31,533 nt of DNA from Chara braunii (taxonomy: Eukaryota > Streptophyta > Charophyceae > Charales > Characeae): positions 2,851,294 to 2,882,826 of the forward strand of contig BFEA01000066.1 of assembly GCA_003427395.1 (NCBI GenBank). The letters are read 5' to 3'. Below the pieces are notes generated by a model that saw only the letters and a program-made list of their open reading frames with translations, did not search any database and was not told the DNA's origin. Of this stretch, positions 28,605 to 31,533 are shown piece after piece; position 1 is the first letter of the stretch, and each line of letters starts with the position of its first letter. The translations under genes and the position numbers were made by a program.

Positions 28605-29941
28605 TGCTTGAGAGTGACATTAGGGTGGCGAGACATTTCGAGGAGACTTCATGCGGCGATTTGAGAGAGGCGACAGTGAGAGGCACTCGCACCTGGAATC
28701 TGATTCAAGGGAGACACTTGGCAACTTAAGGGCTGCCCTCAAGTAGGCGAGCTTGAGGGTCAGCGGCCACTCAGCATCTACGGACTGCAAGTTGCTACTT
28801 TGTTCTTCAGCATCGACGACGGCGTTGCACTTTGGTGTTGGAGTGAGACCCTCCTAGGAGATAAGACACTAGTGTAGGGGTAGCGTTAGAGGGGTCAGGA
28901 GGACCATATGAGAAGGGGGGGTGAGTTCTATTCATCTCGAAGCTCAAGGCCACTAAGGTAAGTGTCGTGCACCTACGGGATAGCCATGTATGGTATTGAT
29001 TGTCCTGCTGGGGTACTCTGGGTTTCTTTCCCTACTCCTCTGTGGTCTTGATTGTGTGACTGAATGCATGTGATCTACTTACTCACCTGATGGATGGAAA
29101 ATGAAGTATCTTGACCTAAATGACGAGTCTTTCTACAGTGCTTTGTCTTTTCATCTCTGAACGGTTGTAGTCTGTAGGCTCTACCAGAAGTTGAAATTTC
29201 GTTTTTCAGTGGAGTAGAGACCGAACTAAGTCCATGTGGAACTCCTCTTGGTTGGGACTTGGTTGCGACCTACGTGGGACCCCTGGGACCCAGCGGGACC
29301 GGGCCCAAACAAGAAGAGCCTCTGGACCCAAATTGGTTAGGCATTGACCTCTTGTCTTCTTGGTCGGGATACGAGTCCATTCTTCTTGGATTAGGACACC
29401 CACTGCCGAGGGGATCTTGGCTGAGACGTTTCGCATGTCTTTTGGATTGCACTGTCCGTGGCTTGACTCGCACCCTGTACACCACTCAATTCTCCATTGT
29501 TGCATTTAGTCACTCGTTGTCTGATTTGTTGTACGGTCACGGAGCTGGTCAGACTGGACTCGAGAGGACCTCGTATGCAGTTTGATCAGACTGGGTCGTT
29601 GGATCAGACCTCTCGTTTGAATTTGTTTGTTTTTTTTGCTGCCCTCTACTTCCAAATGAAATGTCGCTCCGGCTAGGAGTTCTACCTTCTCTTCTCTGAG
29701 CTTTTCAGTTTGTTTCTCTGAGTTCATTTCCTATGCCCGTGGAGACTCGCACCCAGAAAGAAGAGAGAGAGAGGAGGGAGAGAGAAAAGGGAGAGAGGGA
29801 AGGTGACTGTCTGAAGTGGGCAAGGACTGGGAAAAGGAGTGTCGTCCAGGTGAGAAGGGGAGTGAACCTCTTGAGAGTCTAATTGATTCTTTTGCTGAAT
29901 GGCGACTCTCTGACCCACCTGTCAATACCGACAGTCCAAAG

Positions 29942-31528
29942 ATGGCTCAACTAACTTCAGTGCAATGGCGGACCTTGTTAGATGCAGCCAGTGATACCGA
30001 AAAACCATATCTACAAGCACTCCTAGATAGTGCAATCAAAAGGGAACAGGAGGCAGAGAAGGAGAGGAAGGAGACCTTGCTGAAAAGGCAGGTGGCCATC
30101 CTAGAGATTGTTCCCTCACTGACTGAAGAGCAGTGTGGGGAACAGCTACAGTCTATACTCACCGCCCTTGTTCAAGTCAAGAACCTTGAGGATCATACCA
30201 CTCAGATCGCTGAAGTCTTTGCAAAGTTGCAGACACTTCAATATGATCTGACTGATATGACCGGCAAGTACCATGAATTAACAAAGGAGGTGGCTGAGCT
30301 GCTACAAGCCCAAGTGGCCAACCCTCTTCCTCTACCCCCTGGATTTGAAGCTGCAATCGAAACTACCTCTGCCCCTTTTACTGTATCTTCATCCTTGAAT
30401 GTGATGGCAACCCCTTCGGGACATGCAACAGGTGCAGATTCCGTTGTTGCTGTGACAAGCAACGAGGCTGGAACCTCTGCAACTGCTGCAGCCCCAAGAT
30501 TGGAACCAGCAGGTGATGGTCCCAGCTACGCCGGTCCCTATGTGGATCGTAAGGCGGTTCAAATACCGTCTAAGTACGACGACAAGGAAGACATCGAATC
30601 CTGGATCAGCTCCATAATGGCATATTTCGAGATTCTGGGGACTCAACCTGAGAACCAGTCTGTGATCATGGGAATGAATGTCGAGCCAGTCGTTCGGGGC
30701 TTCTTAGAAGTCCAAGCTACACGGGCTCGGATTCCTAAAATCCAACTAACAAGATGGCTTAAGCCCACCCCGGTTGCCTCCCTCGAGGAACTCCTCATTT
30801 CACAATACTTGGATCCACATGTTGCAGCAAGGGCACGAATTCAGCTTGACAAAATCAAGCGCAGCAAGTGAACGGGCTCCATGAAAAGCGTGCAGACCTA
30901 TCTTAGTGAGATGTTCGCTACACCTGGATTGGAGGTAACTGCTCAATCTTGCTTGGATGTGGTCAAGGGCGCAGTTCCCACGAACTTCACTAATCGCCTG
31001 GGCAGGGACTTCATTGGGTACACTGACTGGTTCACCTTGATGAAGGACATAGTCAGTCTTGAGGCTGTAGACCTCGTCATCACAGCAGGCAGCAAAAAGC
31101 CCATGGGTGGCAGACGGTTCAAAGGCAGCAGCCGTTTTGCTGTGCATGACCTGCTGAAGGCCGAAGAAAAAGCCGATGCAGATGACCCCACTCTTGGTGA
31201 CGACCAAGAACATGACTCTGATATAGCTTGTTCTTCAGCCCATGAGTGTGATCCAAACAAAGAAGAAGAAAAATTTACTGCCTGTAAAAAGATTGCCAAT
31301 GCGAAGGGACCGAATCGGAGTGCAGGGAAGAACTATGTCCAACTTCTCGAGGGCGTCAAGATCCCACCTAAACGGGGGGATGCAACTACTAAACCTTGGG
31401 TTGACCTCCGGATTACTGAAAATGACTGGCGGGGTAGACTCAAGAAGGGGGTATGCCTACATTGCCAAAAACCAAACCATAAGGTACAAGACTGTTATAG
31501 GCTGCTGGGAAACCAGAGCCGGGCGTAG
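29942..31528 (+). CDS. gypsy Gag with one in-frame TGA
   Basis: Structural protein of the + strand element, forming the particle and binding its RNA. The first ATG in frame is at 29942 (A at -3, G at +4); the frame is open upstream to about 29816 without an ATG. The frame has 528 positions. Residues about 1-50 form a charged helix ending REQEAEKERKETLLKR; an Ala/Thr/Pro-rich linker follows. The capsid-like part starts near YVDRKAVQIPSKYDDKEDIE and includes DFIGYTDWFTLMKDIVSLE. Near the end CLHCQKPNHKVQDC is an exact C-X2-C-X4-H-X4-C knuckle. A TGA at 30869-30871 interrupts the capsid region after KIKRSK, but the same frame continues to the TAG at 31526-31528. Pol would lie beyond the window. 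Confidence 0.85.
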
Positions 31529-31533
31529 AGTCA

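Larger units (their letters stand above)
28434..29941 (+). other. gypsy leader, structured at its start
   Basis: About 1.5 kb between the primer-binding site and the gag ATG, with no good coding frame until its end. Three strong stems lie within 140 bp of its start (annotated separately). An AAG-GTAAGT sequence near 28956-28964 matches a 5' splice site. Such leaders often carry packaging and dimerisation signals; that role is inferred. Confidence 0.5.

Overview
The window looks like repeat-rich nuclear DNA of a plant or streptophyte alga. The evidence is two different degenerate Ty3/gypsy-type retrotransposons, a primer-binding site complementary to initiator-Met tRNA (typical of plant LTR elements), long (TC)n tracts, and no bacterial gene layout. 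A charophyte such as Chara is my guess from the style of the Gag/Pol remnants; I cannot confirm it. I see no host protein gene, tRNA or rRNA gene.

Layout. (1) 1-4.2 kb: two TC microsatellites, a duplicated hairpin, then T/C-rich non-coding DNA that includes a diverged direct duplication with an offset of about 1.22-1.24 kb and a GACACTTGTCCCG minisatellite. (2) About 5.0-18.75 kb: the most unusual part, a nested pair of large, apparently non-coding repeat elements. The outer copy (element 1, + strand) runs from about 5.0 to 7.889 kb and resumes at 16.14-18.75 kb. A second copy of the same family (element 2, - strand, 7.890-16.139 kb) is inserted in it. Reading each copy in its own sense direction, the order is: ~175-bp tandem units with a CTCGATTC hairpin; a near-invariant 130-bp block; a TATAAA box; an array of 6-9 hairpins sharing the hexaloop TAAGTT (or TAAGCT); tandem ~120-bp units with a second hairpin type; and a 3' domain full of short conserved stems. 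(3) 18.8-27.8 kb: a decayed Ty3/gypsy element on the - strand, with Gag remnants, CCHC knuckle, retropepsin, RT lacking its YxDD box, RNase H, integrase and a further acidic ORF. (4) 27.96 kb to the end: the 5' part of another gypsy element on the + strand: LTR, TATA box, PBS, a structured leader and a gag with one in-frame TGA.

The central observation is that the TAAGTT hairpins differ in stem sequence between paralogues and between the two element copies, yet remain paired. At one orthologous pair (10379-10412 versus 16335-16370) three of seven base pairs are changed on both sides. This indicates that the folded form, probably in an RNA, has been selected, although neither copy carries a convincing protein gene. 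I do not recognise the family. It may be a non-autonomous retroelement, a structured long non-coding RNA unit, or something undescribed.

All homology statements come from reading the sequence by eye. Boundaries are approximate unless a repeat or motif fixes them.
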